Source of the DNA: Rudanella paleaurantiibacter
GTDB taxonomy: Bacteria > Bacteroidota > Bacteroidia > Cytophagales > Spirosomataceae
Direction: 5' to 3'
Assembly: GCF_009184635.1 (NCBI RefSeq)
Contig: NZ_WELI01000002.1
Span: 868,001-932,000 of the forward strand
Length of the DNA: 64,000 nt
Positions 1-9,183 of the stretch are shown one piece after another (the stretch's first letter is position 1; the number at the start of each line of letters is the position of its first letter). The notes under the pieces were generated by a model. It saw nothing but the letters and a program-made list of their open reading frames with translations, made no database searches and was not told the DNA's origin. The translations under genes were made by a program, and so were the position numbers.

Positions 1-1249
1 CAAACCCTTTTTTAATACCGCCCCCAAACATCAGAATGGAGCAGCCGTCGGTAAAATGCCGGTGCATCCCGTAAAACTTCAGGTCCGACAGAATATCGGG
101 CTGCGGCACCTGCTCCTGCACCTTGGCATCAGGCCGACCTTCAACCATCATGTCGCGGCTAAACTCACTCGCCAGAACGATGAGCGTCCGGTCGAGGTGG
201 CCAGTTTTGTCGAGGTCTTTGATAAGTTGAGCAATGGGCGCGTCGATCTGCCGCTTCATTTCTTCGAGCCGCGTATGACCGTTTTCGTGCGTATCCCAGC
301 CCATAAAGGGCTCGTACTCTGTGGTCACACTGATAAACCGGGCACCCTGCTCGGTTAGTCGGCGGGCGAGCAGGCACCCCAGCCCAAACTTACCCGTGTT
401 GTACGTATCGTAACTGGCTTTGGGCTCCTGACTCAGGTCGAACGCCTTGGCTTCGGGCGAGTTGAGGAGTTGGTACGCCTGTTCCATCGACCGGCGCAAC
501 GATTCTTTCTGGTAATCGCTGCCAAACTCGCCCATCGGGCCTTTGCTGATCAGCTCGTTGTAGAGTTGATTCCGTCGCTCAAATCGTTTGGCATCCATCC
601 CGACGGGTGGCCGCACGCTTTCGAGGCCCTGCGTGGGGTCAGGAATAAAAAACGGCCCGAACTCATTGCCCAGAAAACCGGCGGTATGAAACGCCTTCAG
701 TTCTTCGGCCTCGCCCACGGTAAACCGCTGACCAATATCAATAAAGGCTGGAATCACCGGGTTTTTAGGACCCAGTTCTTTAGCAATCCAAGACCCGATA
801 TGCGGGGCCGCCACGGTTTGGGGCGGCTCGTAGCAGGTATGCCAGTGGTACTGATGGCGCGAGTGCAGAATATGGCCCAGATCGGCCGCTACGTACGAGC
901 GGATGAGCGTACCCTTATCCATCACCTTCCCTATTTGCTGTAGCCCTTCAGAAAAGTGAATACCGTCGAGCACGGTCGGGACCGACTTAAAGGTGCTCAA
1001 GACACTGTTCCCTTCCATTCCTTTCGAAAAAGGCGTGTACCGTTTGGGGTCGAAGGTTTCGGTATGGGCCATGCCGCCGGCCATCCAGAGCAGAATCACG
1101 GTGTCGGCAGTGCCATTGGTTTCGCCGGGTTTGCGGCTACGGCCACACCCCGACAGCAAGCTTGAAACGGGTGCACCGGCCGCCATAGCGGCTAAGGTAG
1201 CCGCGCTTGTTTTTTGCAGAAACTCCCGTCTGTTCCAGGTATTTTTCAT
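1..1249 (-). CDS. DUF1501 family exported protein, partial (3' end beyond window edge)
   Basis: About 416 residues are visible; the C-terminus lies beyond position 1. The ATG at 1247-1249 opens a twin-arginine-type signal (NRREFLQK, residues 6-13) followed by a hydrophobic stretch and a lipobox-like LLSGC ending at Cys35, so the product is probably Tat-exported and perhaps lipidated. The body carries the DUF1501 pattern, with TVILLWMAGGMAHTETFDPK near residue 50 and many His/Asp residues. DUF1501 proteins belong to the sulfatase/alkaline phosphatase-like fold group and usually sit beside PSD1-type cytochromes, as here: the stop of the PSD1 gene is 60 bp upstream. The usual family length is about 450-490 residues, so perhaps 40-70 are missing. 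Substrate and reaction are unknown. It is probably the last gene of the susC-susD-PSD1 run. Confidence 0.9.
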   Translation of the reverse strand, partial: MKNTWNRREFLQKTSAATLAAMAAGAPVSSLLSGCGRSRKPGETNGTADTVILLWMAGGMAHTETFDPKRYTPFSKGMEGNSVLSTFKSVPTVLDGIHFSEGLQQIGKVMDKGTLIRSYVAADLGHILHSRHQYHWHTCYEPPQTVAAPHIGSWIAKELGPKNPVIPAFIDIGQRFTVGEAEELKAFHTAGFLGNEFGPFFIPDPTQGLESVRPPVGMDAKRFERRNQLYNELISKGPMGEFGSDYQKESLRRSMEQAYQLLNSPEAKAFDLSQEPKASYDTYNTGKFGLGCLLARRLTEQGARFISVTTEYEPFMGWDTHENGHTRLEEMKRQIDAPIAQLIKDLDKTGHLDRTLIVLASEFSRDMMVEGRPDAKVQEQVPQPDILSDLKFYGMHRHFTDGCSILMFGGGIKKGF

Positions 1250-1309
1250 GGTTGTATGGAGGTAAGGCAGGCACACAGATACGATGTCCTTTATCCGTGT
1301 GCCCGTCTG

Positions 1310-3670
1310 TCAGTAAATCAATTGAAATTCGGGGTGCAGACTAATGGCCCAGACCAGATCCTGAATACCATCGGTGGTGGGCGTTTTGCCCAGCATTTTT
1401 TGGGCCACGGCCAACTCCTGCGGTTTGGGCTCGCGGCCGAGCGCCTTCCAATACAGGTTTCGCACGAGTGCGTCAGACGTGGGGTACAAGGCCCGCCACT
1501 GCAAGGCTCCCCGCTTGAGGGCCTCGTTGAACTTCTCGCCGTTAGTCAGCTCAAGGGCCTGCAAGAGATTGGCCTGCGAAGCCCGGCTCGTGCTGACGGT
1601 TTCGCGGTTGGGCCGACCTAGCGCGGTTAAGAAAGGGTCGTTTTTCACCAGCGACGCCCTCGGAAACGGCATTTCGGCTTTTAGTTTCTTCGGAAACTGT
1701 TCTTCCACAATCGACGTGTCGGCGTAAATCGGGCTGAAAGCCAGACTCACGGCATCGGCAAACTGTTCGGCCGACATCCGCCGACGCACCATCCCCTCAA
1801 ACACGAATTTAGGCGAGACAATCTGGTCGGCTTCTTTCAGACCTACCGACGGAAGCTGGTACGCCCGTGAGGTCAGAATCTGCCCCAGCAACCGTTTCAG
1901 GTCGTAGCCGTTGGCCGCAAAGTCGGCCGCCAGCCAGTCGAGCAGGTCTTCGCTCCAGGGTACATTGTCCATCATATCGACGGGCTCGATAATACCCCGG
2001 CCCATTACCTGCGCCCACACCCGATTCACGACGGTCCGGTAGAGCCGCCCGTTTTTGGGTTGTACCATAAACTCGGCCAGTTCACGGAGCCGCTCTTTGG
2101 TAGGTGCCTTACCATTGATAGAGCCCAGTTCCTCGAAAATAATTTTGGTACTCGCTAGCTGCCCGGTGGGTTTGTCGCAACGGTGAATCTCGAGGGTGGT
2201 ATCGGCAAAAATGTTGGCGAAGGCGTAGGCATCGGCCAGCTTCCAGTCGCTGATAAAACTGTCGTGGCACGATGCACACTTCAGGTTCAGACCCAGCAAC
2301 ACCTGCGACACATTCTGCGCGGCCTGCATTTCGGTGCTTTGGCTCGAATTGATGGTGCCCCGCCATTTGATCCCCTTAATAAACCCTTCCGACTCTTTGC
2401 CCGGATTAATCAGCTCACGTACAAACTGATTGTACGGCTTATTGGTCTTCAGCGAGGAATAGAGCCAGGTTGTAATATCAAAACGGCCTTTGGTGATGTA
2501 GCCAGTGCCGGTGTAATCATTGCGGAGGGCATCGTTCCAGAACGTGAGCCAGTGCTGCGCATAATCGACGTTTCGGGCCAGCAGTTTTTGCACCAGCACC
2601 GCCCGCTTGTTGGCAGCGGTATCGGCCACAAACGCTTTGAGCTGATCGGGCGTTGGCAACAAGCCCACCACGTCGAGGTACACCCGGCGCATGTACGTCC
2701 GATCGTCGACTACGGGCTTCCAGCTAAGTTTGTTTTTCGCGAAATACACGTTCACAAACCGGTCGATGGGGTTTTCGAGGCCCGGAGCGGCCGGTGGCAG
2801 AGCGGGCATCCGGGGGGCCAGCTGAGCTACACGATACAGGCTTTTTTCGGGGCCGCTTGGCCAGGGCGCACCCTGTTTGATCCAGAACTCAAGCACGGCA
2901 ATATCCTGTTCGGTCAGTCGCTTGCCCTTGGTGGGCATAGCGTCGTCGTGACCGGCGGGCAGTTTCACCCGGCGGATGATGTCGCTGTCTTCGGGGTGGC
3001 CGGGTACCAGAATCGGGCCACTTTCGCCCCCTTTCATGATAAACTCCTTTTTGTCAAGGCGAAGCTCGCCTTTCACTTTCGAGGAGCCGTGACAGCTGTA
3101 GCAATTATGTGCCAGAATGGAGCGCACTTCGAGGTTAAGCTCGCTCACCTGCTTATCGTCGAGCGGGGTAGTCGAGCTGGTGTTGAGCGCAAACCGCGAC
3201 CCACCCTCGGCCACGGGAGCCATTTCGCGGGTTTCGGGCAATACACTCGTCAGAAAATCATCACCGTGGGTGAGCATTGCTCCGTAATGGCCCGCCACCG
3301 TAACCCCCACCACGCTTGCCGTGAGCAACCCCCGAAACAGATCGGTGCGCTGAGCACGGAGGGCCAGCAGGGCGAATACCGCCAAAGCCATAGTGGCCAG
3401 GCCCGACCATTGGTGGACAACCACGGTGTCGCCACCGTAGTCGTCCTGATTAATCAATACAAGCCCCAGCACGGCAGCCACCACCGAACTAATCGCCCCG
3501 ATCCAGACCAGCGCCTTCACGCCCGACTGCCACTCGGCCGATTTACGATACCAGCCGACGCCTTCGAGCAGCCAGGCGATCAAAAGCAGGCTTACCGGAA
3601 AATGAACGATTAGCGGGTGCAAACGACCCAAAAACTGCCAGAGCCAAAACGATTCGGTTAATACTGTCAT
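1310..3670 (-). CDS. PSD1-type membrane cytochrome (DUF2231-like / PSCyt1 / DUF1549 / DUF1553)
   Basis: A membrane-anchored c-type cytochrome of the planctomycete PSD1 group, about 786 residues. The N-terminus has roughly four membrane helices with a HPLIVHFPV motif typical of DUF2231. Next come a haem-binding CYSCH at about residue 190 (PSCyt1), a DUF1549 segment (RRVYLDVVGLLPTPDQL), a second haem-type CASCH, and a DUF1553 segment near the C-terminus (NRVWAQVMGRGIIEP). I chose the ATG at 3668-3670; a TTG 36 bp upstream would extend the frame by 12 residues. It lies about 50 bp after susD and 60 bp before the DUF1501 gene, the partner that PSD1 genes nearly always have. Haem attachment and periplasmic electron transfer are expected from the motifs; the substrate is unknown. 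Confidence 0.9.
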   Translation of the reverse strand: MTVLTESFWLWQFLGRLHPLIVHFPVSLLLIAWLLEGVGWYRKSAEWQSGVKALVWIGAISSVVAAVLGLVLINQDDYGGDTVVVHQWSGLATMALAVFALLALRAQRTDLFRGLLTASVVGVTVAGHYGAMLTHGDDFLTSVLPETREMAPVAEGGSRFALNTSSTTPLDDKQVSELNLEVRSILAHNCYSCHGSSKVKGELRLDKKEFIMKGGESGPILVPGHPEDSDIIRRVKLPAGHDDAMPTKGKRLTEQDIAVLEFWIKQGAPWPSGPEKSLYRVAQLAPRMPALPPAAPGLENPIDRFVNVYFAKNKLSWKPVVDDRTYMRRVYLDVVGLLPTPDQLKAFVADTAANKRAVLVQKLLARNVDYAQHWLTFWNDALRNDYTGTGYITKGRFDITTWLYSSLKTNKPYNQFVRELINPGKESEGFIKGIKWRGTINSSQSTEMQAAQNVSQVLLGLNLKCASCHDSFISDWKLADAYAFANIFADTTLEIHRCDKPTGQLASTKIIFEELGSINGKAPTKERLRELAEFMVQPKNGRLYRTVVNRVWAQVMGRGIIEPVDMMDNVPWSEDLLDWLAADFAANGYDLKRLLGQILTSRAYQLPSVGLKEADQIVSPKFVFEGMVRRRMSAEQFADAVSLAFSPIYADTSIVEEQFPKKLKAEMPFPRASLVKNDPFLTALGRPNRETVSTSRASQANLLQALELTNGEKFNEALKRGALQWRALYPTSDALVRNLYWKALGREPKPQELAVAQKMLGKTPTTDGIQDLVWAISLHPEFQLIY

Positions 3671-3717
3671 TACAATCCGTTGAAATAACGTGGATAGAAG
3701 GGGCAACTCTGCCCTTT

Positions 3718-5214
3718 CTAATAACCCGCGTTTTGAGTTAATTTACTGTTAATCAGAATTTGGGGGGCCGGAATAGGCAGGAAATATTCGAAATCGCTGT
3801 ACACGTAATCGAGCGCGTTGAAAGCAATACCGCCCCGCCCTACCGTGGGGTTTGCTTTTTCTTTGGCCCCGTAGGTATTCAGGAAAGCGGCCAGTTCGGC
3901 CGGAGTTTTGGTTCGCTGAAGATCGAACCAACGGTGATTCTCAAAAGCCAGCTCAACCCGACGTTCTTTCAGCACGGCCTCGCGAAACGCATCTTTGCTC
4001 AGAGTACCCAACTCCTTCAGACCGGCCCGCTTCCGCACCTGATTGACAAAATCGGCGGCCTCAGCCGTCGGGCCCGCTTGCTCGTTGATGGCTTCGGCCA
4101 GCATCAGCAACACATCGGCATAGCGAAGTACGGGCCAGTTGTTATCCGTTCGGCCGGTGATGGTATGCGGGTGCCGGTACTTGTTGATAAACGGAATAGC
4201 GACAAACGTACCATTGAGCGTATAACCGGGCTGGAACGATACATCCTTGCGGAGGTCGCCCGGTTCAAAGGCGGCCATAATGTCGTTGGTCGGAATATTG
4301 CGCCCACCCGGTGGCGTGTTGGCAAATCCCGTAACGGCCCCCTGCGAAAGCCTGGGCGCAAACACATACATAAAGTTGCTCTGCTCGCCCAAGTCGTTGC
4401 CGCCCTGATACTGCACCTCAAAAATCGACTCCGGGCCGTTTTTCTTGGCCGGATCGAAAATGTCGGCGTACTTGGGTAGCAGCGAGTACCCCAGTGGTAC
4501 CACCTGCTTGAGCGTACTGACGGCTTCAGCGTACTGCTTTTTGGTCAGGTAAAGTTTCCCGAGCAAGGTTAGGGCCGCCCCTTTGTTGGCCCAGCCCACT
4601 TTTTTGGTACGCGAAGCTGGCAACAAAGCGGCAGCTTCCTTCAGATCGTTTTCAACCTGCGTGTACACCGCAGCCTGGGGCGACCGGACCAGATCGAAGG
4701 CCTGATCGGGGTTCTTGAGCGTGGAAGTTACGAGTACAACATCCCCGAAATAGCGGGCCAGATTGAAGTAATGGTATCCACGCAAAAACTTCAACTGGCC
4801 TTCGATTTCCTTTTTCGCATTGGCATCAATGGTGCTCGGAGCCAGTTTTTCGAGCGCGTAATTGATGTTGTAGAGTGTTGAATAATGCTGGTTCCAGAGG
4901 TTGGCGATTTCGCCATTACCGGGGTTTACCGTCGAAAACTCAAAAGCCTCCCAACCAGCCGCGCCCCCACGGTCGAGAGGGTTAAAGTCGAGCGTGGTGT
5001 TATCGGTATTGAATTCCGTGAACAGGTAAGCCGTATTAGTAATAGTTTGCAACTGCCCATACACGCCGTTCACGGCCTGTTCGAACTGCGTCTGATTCTG
5101 ATAGAACAAGTCGGCCCCGATGCGCGTCGGATCGGTCGTGACCAGATAATCATCTTTGCACGACACCCCGGCCAGGCAAAGAAGAAGCAAGCTGAATAAG
5201 GTTAGTTTTTTCAT
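3718..5214 (-). CDS. SusD/RagB family outer-membrane nutrient-binding lipoprotein
   Basis: 498 residues with a lipoprotein signal (lipobox LAGVSC, Cys19), then the all-helical SusD fold with TPR-like segments. Recognisable SusD features are the N-terminal PTRIGADLFYQN region, the RFLRGYHYFNLARYFGDV motif near residue 145 and a C-terminal ELAFENHRWFDLQR motif. SusD proteins cap the extracellular face of the SusC channel and bind the ligand, usually a glycan. The gene starts 12 bp after the susC stop, so the two are co-transcribed. No glycoside hydrolase or polysaccharide lyase is adjacent, so the ligand cannot be read from context; the downstream neighbours are the PSD1 and DUF1501 genes. Confidence 0.95.
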   Translation of the reverse strand: MKKLTLFSLLLLCLAGVSCKDDYLVTTDPTRIGADLFYQNQTQFEQAVNGVYGQLQTITNTAYLFTEFNTDNTTLDFNPLDRGGAAGWEAFEFSTVNPGNGEIANLWNQHYSTLYNINYALEKLAPSTIDANAKKEIEGQLKFLRGYHYFNLARYFGDVVLVTSTLKNPDQAFDLVRSPQAAVYTQVENDLKEAAALLPASRTKKVGWANKGAALTLLGKLYLTKKQYAEAVSTLKQVVPLGYSLLPKYADIFDPAKKNGPESIFEVQYQGGNDLGEQSNFMYVFAPRLSQGAVTGFANTPPGGRNIPTNDIMAAFEPGDLRKDVSFQPGYTLNGTFVAIPFINKYRHPHTITGRTDNNWPVLRYADVLLMLAEAINEQAGPTAEAADFVNQVRKRAGLKELGTLSKDAFREAVLKERRVELAFENHRWFDLQRTKTPAELAAFLNTYGAKEKANPTVGRGGIAFNALDYVYSDFEYFLPIPAPQILINSKLTQNAGY

Positions 5215-5226
5215 GGCCGAGGAAGA

Positions 5227-8200
5227 TTAGAAGTTGAACTTAGCGCCTACTGCGAACGTACGCGGAACCGGATACGACTCATCATCATTGTTCAGCTCGG
5301 TGCCACCCCGCACGCCCGCATCGGGGTTATTGCCGGGGTATTTGGTGAACAGAAACAGGTTGTTGGCCGATACAAAAATCCGGGCGTCGCTCAGCACCGA
5401 CCGGAGCCGGGGAAGCGTGTAGCCAATCGTAACCGTTTTAAGCCAGATGTAGCTGCCGTCGTATACGTACCGCTCGCTACTCTCGCGCGACCATTTGAAG
5501 TAGTTGGTCCCCCCCTGCGAGTTTTTGGCCGTAGGGTTTGAACCGGGGTTTTCGGGCGAGCGCCACCGGTCTTTGGCTTTATCGAGCACGTTAAAAACCC
5601 CGTCCATATTCATCGTTGAGGCTTCGATATTGCGGTAGATATCGAAGTCGTGCGCCCCCAAAAACAACAGATTCAGATCGAACTTACGGTAGTCGGCCGC
5701 TACGGTCCAGCCCCAGGTAAAGGCCGGGTTGGGGTTACCAATCTCCACCATGTCCTGGGTATCGTACGTAATCACGCCATCGCCATTGGTGTCGGCAAAC
5801 TTCATCCCGCCCGGAATCACACCGTCCTGCTTGGGCGATGCATCAATTTCGGCCTGCGTATTAAAAATGCCCAGCTTTCGGTATCCGTAGATCATACCAA
5901 TGGGGCGGCCCACTTTCTGCACGTTATAACCCCCGTAGAAACTACCGTACCAGAGCATATCGTTAGCTCCTTTGATGGCCAGAATCTTGCTGCGGTTGAA
6001 CGCAATATTGGCATTGGTTCGAAAATTGATAGCCCCTATGTTGGTGCGGTAATCGGCCCCCAACTCAATACCTCTGTTTTGTACTTTCCCGATATTGGCC
6101 AGACTCGTTGTAAAACCCGACACCGCTGGTATCGAGATCGGCAGCAGCATGTCGTTGGTAATTTTCTTGTAATACTCGAAGGTGAAGCTGAGCTTATTGT
6201 TGAACAGCGACAAGTCCATACCGATGTCCAGCTGATTCGATTTCTCCCACTTCAGCTCCGAATTTGCAAACGAGCTAACTACTTTACCCGGCGCAAAAGT
6301 ATTGTCGAGAATGTAGTTGTTGGCCCCCACGAAAGCGAGGCTTGGGTAGTTACCAATGTTGTTGTTACCGGTTACGCCCCAGCTTGCCCGTAGCTTGAGG
6401 TCGTTCAGCCAGGCGTACTTGGGCATAAAAGGCTCTTCAGAAATACGCCAGCCCACCGAGGCCGCCGGGAAATCGCCGTATTTGTTCTGTGTACCAAACC
6501 GTGAGCTACCCTCCCGGCGGAACGAAGCCGACGCCAGATACCGGTCTTTGAACGAGTAATTGACCCGTGCCAGATACGCCAGCAGCGTAAATCCGAATTC
6601 ATACGAGTTTGACGACCGGATAGAGCCTGCCCCCAGAAACGGCACTAAATCGTCGGGGAACGTATTAGCCGAACCCGACAAACCCCGCACGGTCTCCTGC
6701 TGGGCCGTAAAGCCAACCAGTGCATTCAGGTTGTGATCCGTACCAATAGTAGGCGAGTAGGTGAGCAGCTGATCGAGTGAATAGTTGGTGAGCTGCTCGG
6801 TGGTTTCGCCAGCCGTCGCGATACGGGGTGGAGCCCCGGCCGTTCCCGAAGCCACCGACAACCCAATGGTCGACGGGACAAACTCGCGGTAAGTATTGTA
6901 GTTGATCTTGGCGTTGACCGACGAGCGGAACTGAAGATTTTTCAGAATTGACACCTCCGCGAAGGCGTTGGCCAGCAGATCAAAAATGTTTCGTTTGCGC
7001 GAGACATTGTTCAGTACAAACACAGGGTTCGGAAACCCAAACACCCCATCGACCCCGCCAATGTAAGGACGCAACGACCCATCGGGATTGCGTACCGGCT
7101 CGCGGGGGTCCATGAGCAACGCCCCACCCACAAGCGCACTACGGCCGTCGGTATTGGCCACATTCTGCCGGGTGTACGAGCCATTTATGTTCAGGCCAAC
7201 GTTCAGAAACTTGTTCACCTGCCCCGTCATGTTGCTACGGACAGAGAAACGGTCGTAATTGGTCTTGATAATAGAGCCCTGCTCTTTGTAGTAGCCCACC
7301 GACAGCAACGAACGAATGGGGCCTTTGCCCGACGAGATCGTCAGGTTCATATCACTGTACGGCGCGTTATTATTCAGAATTTCGCCAAACCAGTCGGTCG
7401 AGTATTTAGTCTGTTCGGGGTAGCGGAATCCGATCGGCACCTCCTCAATGGCCGGTTCGCGCTTCTGGAAGTAGCGTATTCCGTCCATGAATACATCTTT
7501 TTTGAATTGGGCAAACTCAACCCCATTCAGCATTTTCACCCGGCGCGAGCTCGGCACATTCTGAACGCCGTAATCGAGCGACAGATTGATGCCCACTTTG
7601 CCTTCTTTGGCACTTTTGGTCGTAATCAGCACTACCCCGTTGGAGCCCCGCGCCCCGTAAATAGCCGTTGAGGCCGCATCTTTCAGAATCGTGATGCTCT
7701 CCACGTCGTTCGGGTTCAGGTTTTGCCCTACTGAGGTGCCCACGGCAAACCCGTCAATAACATAGAGCGGGTCGCTACCTGCGCCAAGCGAGCCGATACC
7801 CCGCACACGTACTTCAAACGCTCCACCGGGTGTACCGCTTTTCTGCTTCACCACAACGCCCGGTGCACGCCCCTGTAAAGCCTGATTGAGGTTGTTGGCG
7901 GGTTGTTCGCCAATATCTTTCATCCCGATGACCGACACGGCCGAGGTAATATCCTGCCGACGTTGGGAGCCGTAACCCACTACAACCACCTCGCTCAGGG
8001 TCTGATCGTCGGGTGTCAGCGTAATGGTGATTGAGGTTTGCGTGCCAACCAAAATCTCCTGCTTGAGGTAACCGACAAAGCTGAACACAAGCTGCGATTG
8101 GGCATTCGGCACAGATAGCCGGTATCCCCCTTCGGCGTCGGTGGTGGTGCCTTGTGTGGAACCTTTCACCACTACGCTCACACCCGGCAGTCCCGCCCCT

Positions 8201-8406
8201 TTTTCATCGATTACCCGACCAGATACAACGATGTCGGCTACCGAACGTGCGGGGGACTCCGATGCTATGTTAGTCCTGTGGAGAGCTAAGAGCGGAGATA
8301 GACCCTCGCTTTTCGAGGGCATCGTGGTAATTAGCCGCTCCTGTGCAAAGCCAGGTAGACTGTAGGCGAGCAAGCCTATGGCTACAGTTTGGGAAAGAAA
8401 TTTCAT
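5227..8406 (-). CDS. SusC/RagA family TonB-linked outer-membrane receptor
   Basis: 1059 residues. A Sec signal (MKFLSQTVAIGLLAYSLPGFAQ would end near residue 22; only its character matters here) is followed by a carboxypeptidase-regulatory-like domain at about 60-140 (VSGRVIDEKGAGLPGVSVVV), the SusC hallmark SEVVVVGYGSQRR at about 140, a plug domain to about 260, and a 22-strand-type barrel ending in the aromatic tail AVGAKFNF. There is no N-terminal STN domain, so signalling to an anti-sigma factor is not expected. It is the first gene of the susC-susD-PSD1-DUF1501 run and imports a substrate across the outer membrane using TonB energy. Its promoter should lie in the AT-rich gap upstream. 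Confidence 0.96.
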   Translation of the reverse strand: MKFLSQTVAIGLLAYSLPGFAQERLITTMPSKSEGLSPLLALHRTNIASESPARSVADIVVSGRVIDEKGAGLPGVSVVVKGSTQGTTTDAEGGYRLSVPNAQSQLVFSFVGYLKQEILVGTQTSITITLTPDDQTLSEVVVVGYGSQRRQDITSAVSVIGMKDIGEQPANNLNQALQGRAPGVVVKQKSGTPGGAFEVRVRGIGSLGAGSDPLYVIDGFAVGTSVGQNLNPNDVESITILKDAASTAIYGARGSNGVVLITTKSAKEGKVGINLSLDYGVQNVPSSRRVKMLNGVEFAQFKKDVFMDGIRYFQKREPAIEEVPIGFRYPEQTKYSTDWFGEILNNNAPYSDMNLTISSGKGPIRSLLSVGYYKEQGSIIKTNYDRFSVRSNMTGQVNKFLNVGLNINGSYTRQNVANTDGRSALVGGALLMDPREPVRNPDGSLRPYIGGVDGVFGFPNPVFVLNNVSRKRNIFDLLANAFAEVSILKNLQFRSSVNAKINYNTYREFVPSTIGLSVASGTAGAPPRIATAGETTEQLTNYSLDQLLTYSPTIGTDHNLNALVGFTAQQETVRGLSGSANTFPDDLVPFLGAGSIRSSNSYEFGFTLLAYLARVNYSFKDRYLASASFRREGSSRFGTQNKYGDFPAASVGWRISEEPFMPKYAWLNDLKLRASWGVTGNNNIGNYPSLAFVGANNYILDNTFAPGKVVSSFANSELKWEKSNQLDIGMDLSLFNNKLSFTFEYYKKITNDMLLPISIPAVSGFTTSLANIGKVQNRGIELGADYRTNIGAINFRTNANIAFNRSKILAIKGANDMLWYGSFYGGYNVQKVGRPIGMIYGYRKLGIFNTQAEIDASPKQDGVIPGGMKFADTNGDGVITYDTQDMVEIGNPNPAFTWGWTVAADYRKFDLNLLFLGAHDFDIYRNIEASTMNMDGVFNVLDKAKDRWRSPENPGSNPTAKNSQGGTNYFKWSRESSERYVYDGSYIWLKTVTIGYTLPRLRSVLSDARIFVSANNLFLFTKYPGNNPDAGVRGGTELNNDDESYPVPRTFAVGAKFNF

Positions 8407-8662
8407 GAAGGTAAGGGAATAGGTGAACGAGCATGGTGACTAAAAAACAGAATACTTATTGACCAAATATTACCAATATGACATCTGGTACTTTCCCTTA
8501 CTTACCCTTTTTTTATGCCTTTCTACTATTAAATTATCTTTTTCCGAGCCTGAATGATAGAAATTTCACCCTCTATGAAAATATATTTGATAAGTTTCTT
8601 TCGTTCCTAATACTATTGCAGTTAATTTGGCGTTTACCGCGACTGCATAAACCTCACTGATT
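8407..8662. promoter_or_regulatory. Divergent AT-rich intergenic region between susC and the DUF3276 gene
   Basis: 256 bp, clearly more AT-rich than the flanking genes, and it must hold the promoters of both divergent units. On the minus strand a near match to the -7 element (AATATTTG, around 8466-8473) lies about 60 bp before susC. On the plus strand TTAATTTG at 8622-8629 is a one-mismatch candidate for the DUF3276 gene. No strong operator palindrome is visible. A 60-codon frame at 8478-8660 looks non-coding. Confidence 0.45.
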
Positions 8663-8983
8663 GTGGACGAACGAGAGAAGGAGAAAATCTATTCGAAACG
8701 AGTGCGAGCTGGTAAACGTACCTACTTTTTTGACGTAAAATCAACGCGCAGCAACGATTATTACCTAACGATCACCGAAAGCCGTCGGCACCCACAGGGG
8801 GATGGCTTTACGTATGAGAAACACAAAATGTTTCTCTACAAAGAAGACTTCGACAAGTTCGTAGAGGCACTTCAGGAAACTATCGAGTTTGTGAAAACCG
8901 ACCTGATGCCCGACGTTGATTTTACCCAGTTTGCCCACCGCGACGAGATTGACGAGTTCGGCACTGAACTCAAATGGGACTAG
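8663..8983 (+). CDS. DUF3276 / PUR-type nucleic-acid-binding protein
   Basis: 106 residues, matching the DUF3276 family of small PUR-alpha-like proteins conserved across Bacteroidota. The diagnostic core is KRTYFFDVKSTRSNDYYLTI near residue 18, then a charged helix (FDKFVEALQETIEFVK) typical of PUR repeats. Family members are thought to bind single-stranded DNA or RNA as dimers; the cellular role is not settled. The start is GTG at 8663-8665, chosen because the family begins a few residues before the YSKRVRAGKR motif and no in-frame ATG fits. It is monocistronic: a strong terminator follows at 9015. Confidence 0.9.
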   Translation: MDEREKEKIYSKRVRAGKRTYFFDVKSTRSNDYYLTITESRRHPQGDGFTYEKHKMFLYKEDFDKFVEALQETIEFVKTDLMPDVDFTQFAHRDEIDEFGTELKWD

Positions 8984-9014
8984 CTTTCCAATCTGACCAT
9001 TCCTACAAACCCGG

Positions 9015-9043
9015 AGCCTCAGCCATTGGTCTGAGGCTTTTTT
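9015..9043 (+). terminator. Rho-independent terminator after the DUF3276 gene
   Basis: An 8-bp perfect stem (AGCCTCAG / CTGAGGCT) with an 8-nt loop, followed by six T residues, 32 bp after the stop codon. Confidence 0.85.
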
Positions 9044-9079
9044 GTGGCCTGCTACGGTGATGGTCCGCTACGGTCGTTG

Positions 9080-9087
9080 TAATTTTG
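9080..9087 (+). promoter_or_regulatory. Bacteroidota -7 promoter element for ychF
   Basis: TAATTTTG is an exact match to the TAnnTTTG -7 consensus, about 97 bp before the ychF start. No clear -33 TTG is present at the usual spacing. Confidence 0.5.
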
Positions 9088-9183
9088 CAAAAAAACCGCG
9101 CGCTGCCCGTGGTTGATAAGCAGTTGGTTGGCTAAGCATATGCCCCCGGCCCGCCCTTATCCCGTAGCCGCACTTCCTTCAAT

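Noticed and set aside
2183-3613. 476-codon open frame on the plus strand
   Set aside because: It is antisense to the PSD1 gene and follows from codon bias in GC-rich DNA; no family features and no promoter.
8478-8660. 60-codon frame in the susC/DUF3276 gap
   Set aside because: Low-complexity hydrophobic and aromatic content from AT-rich DNA, no family, sits on the promoter region.
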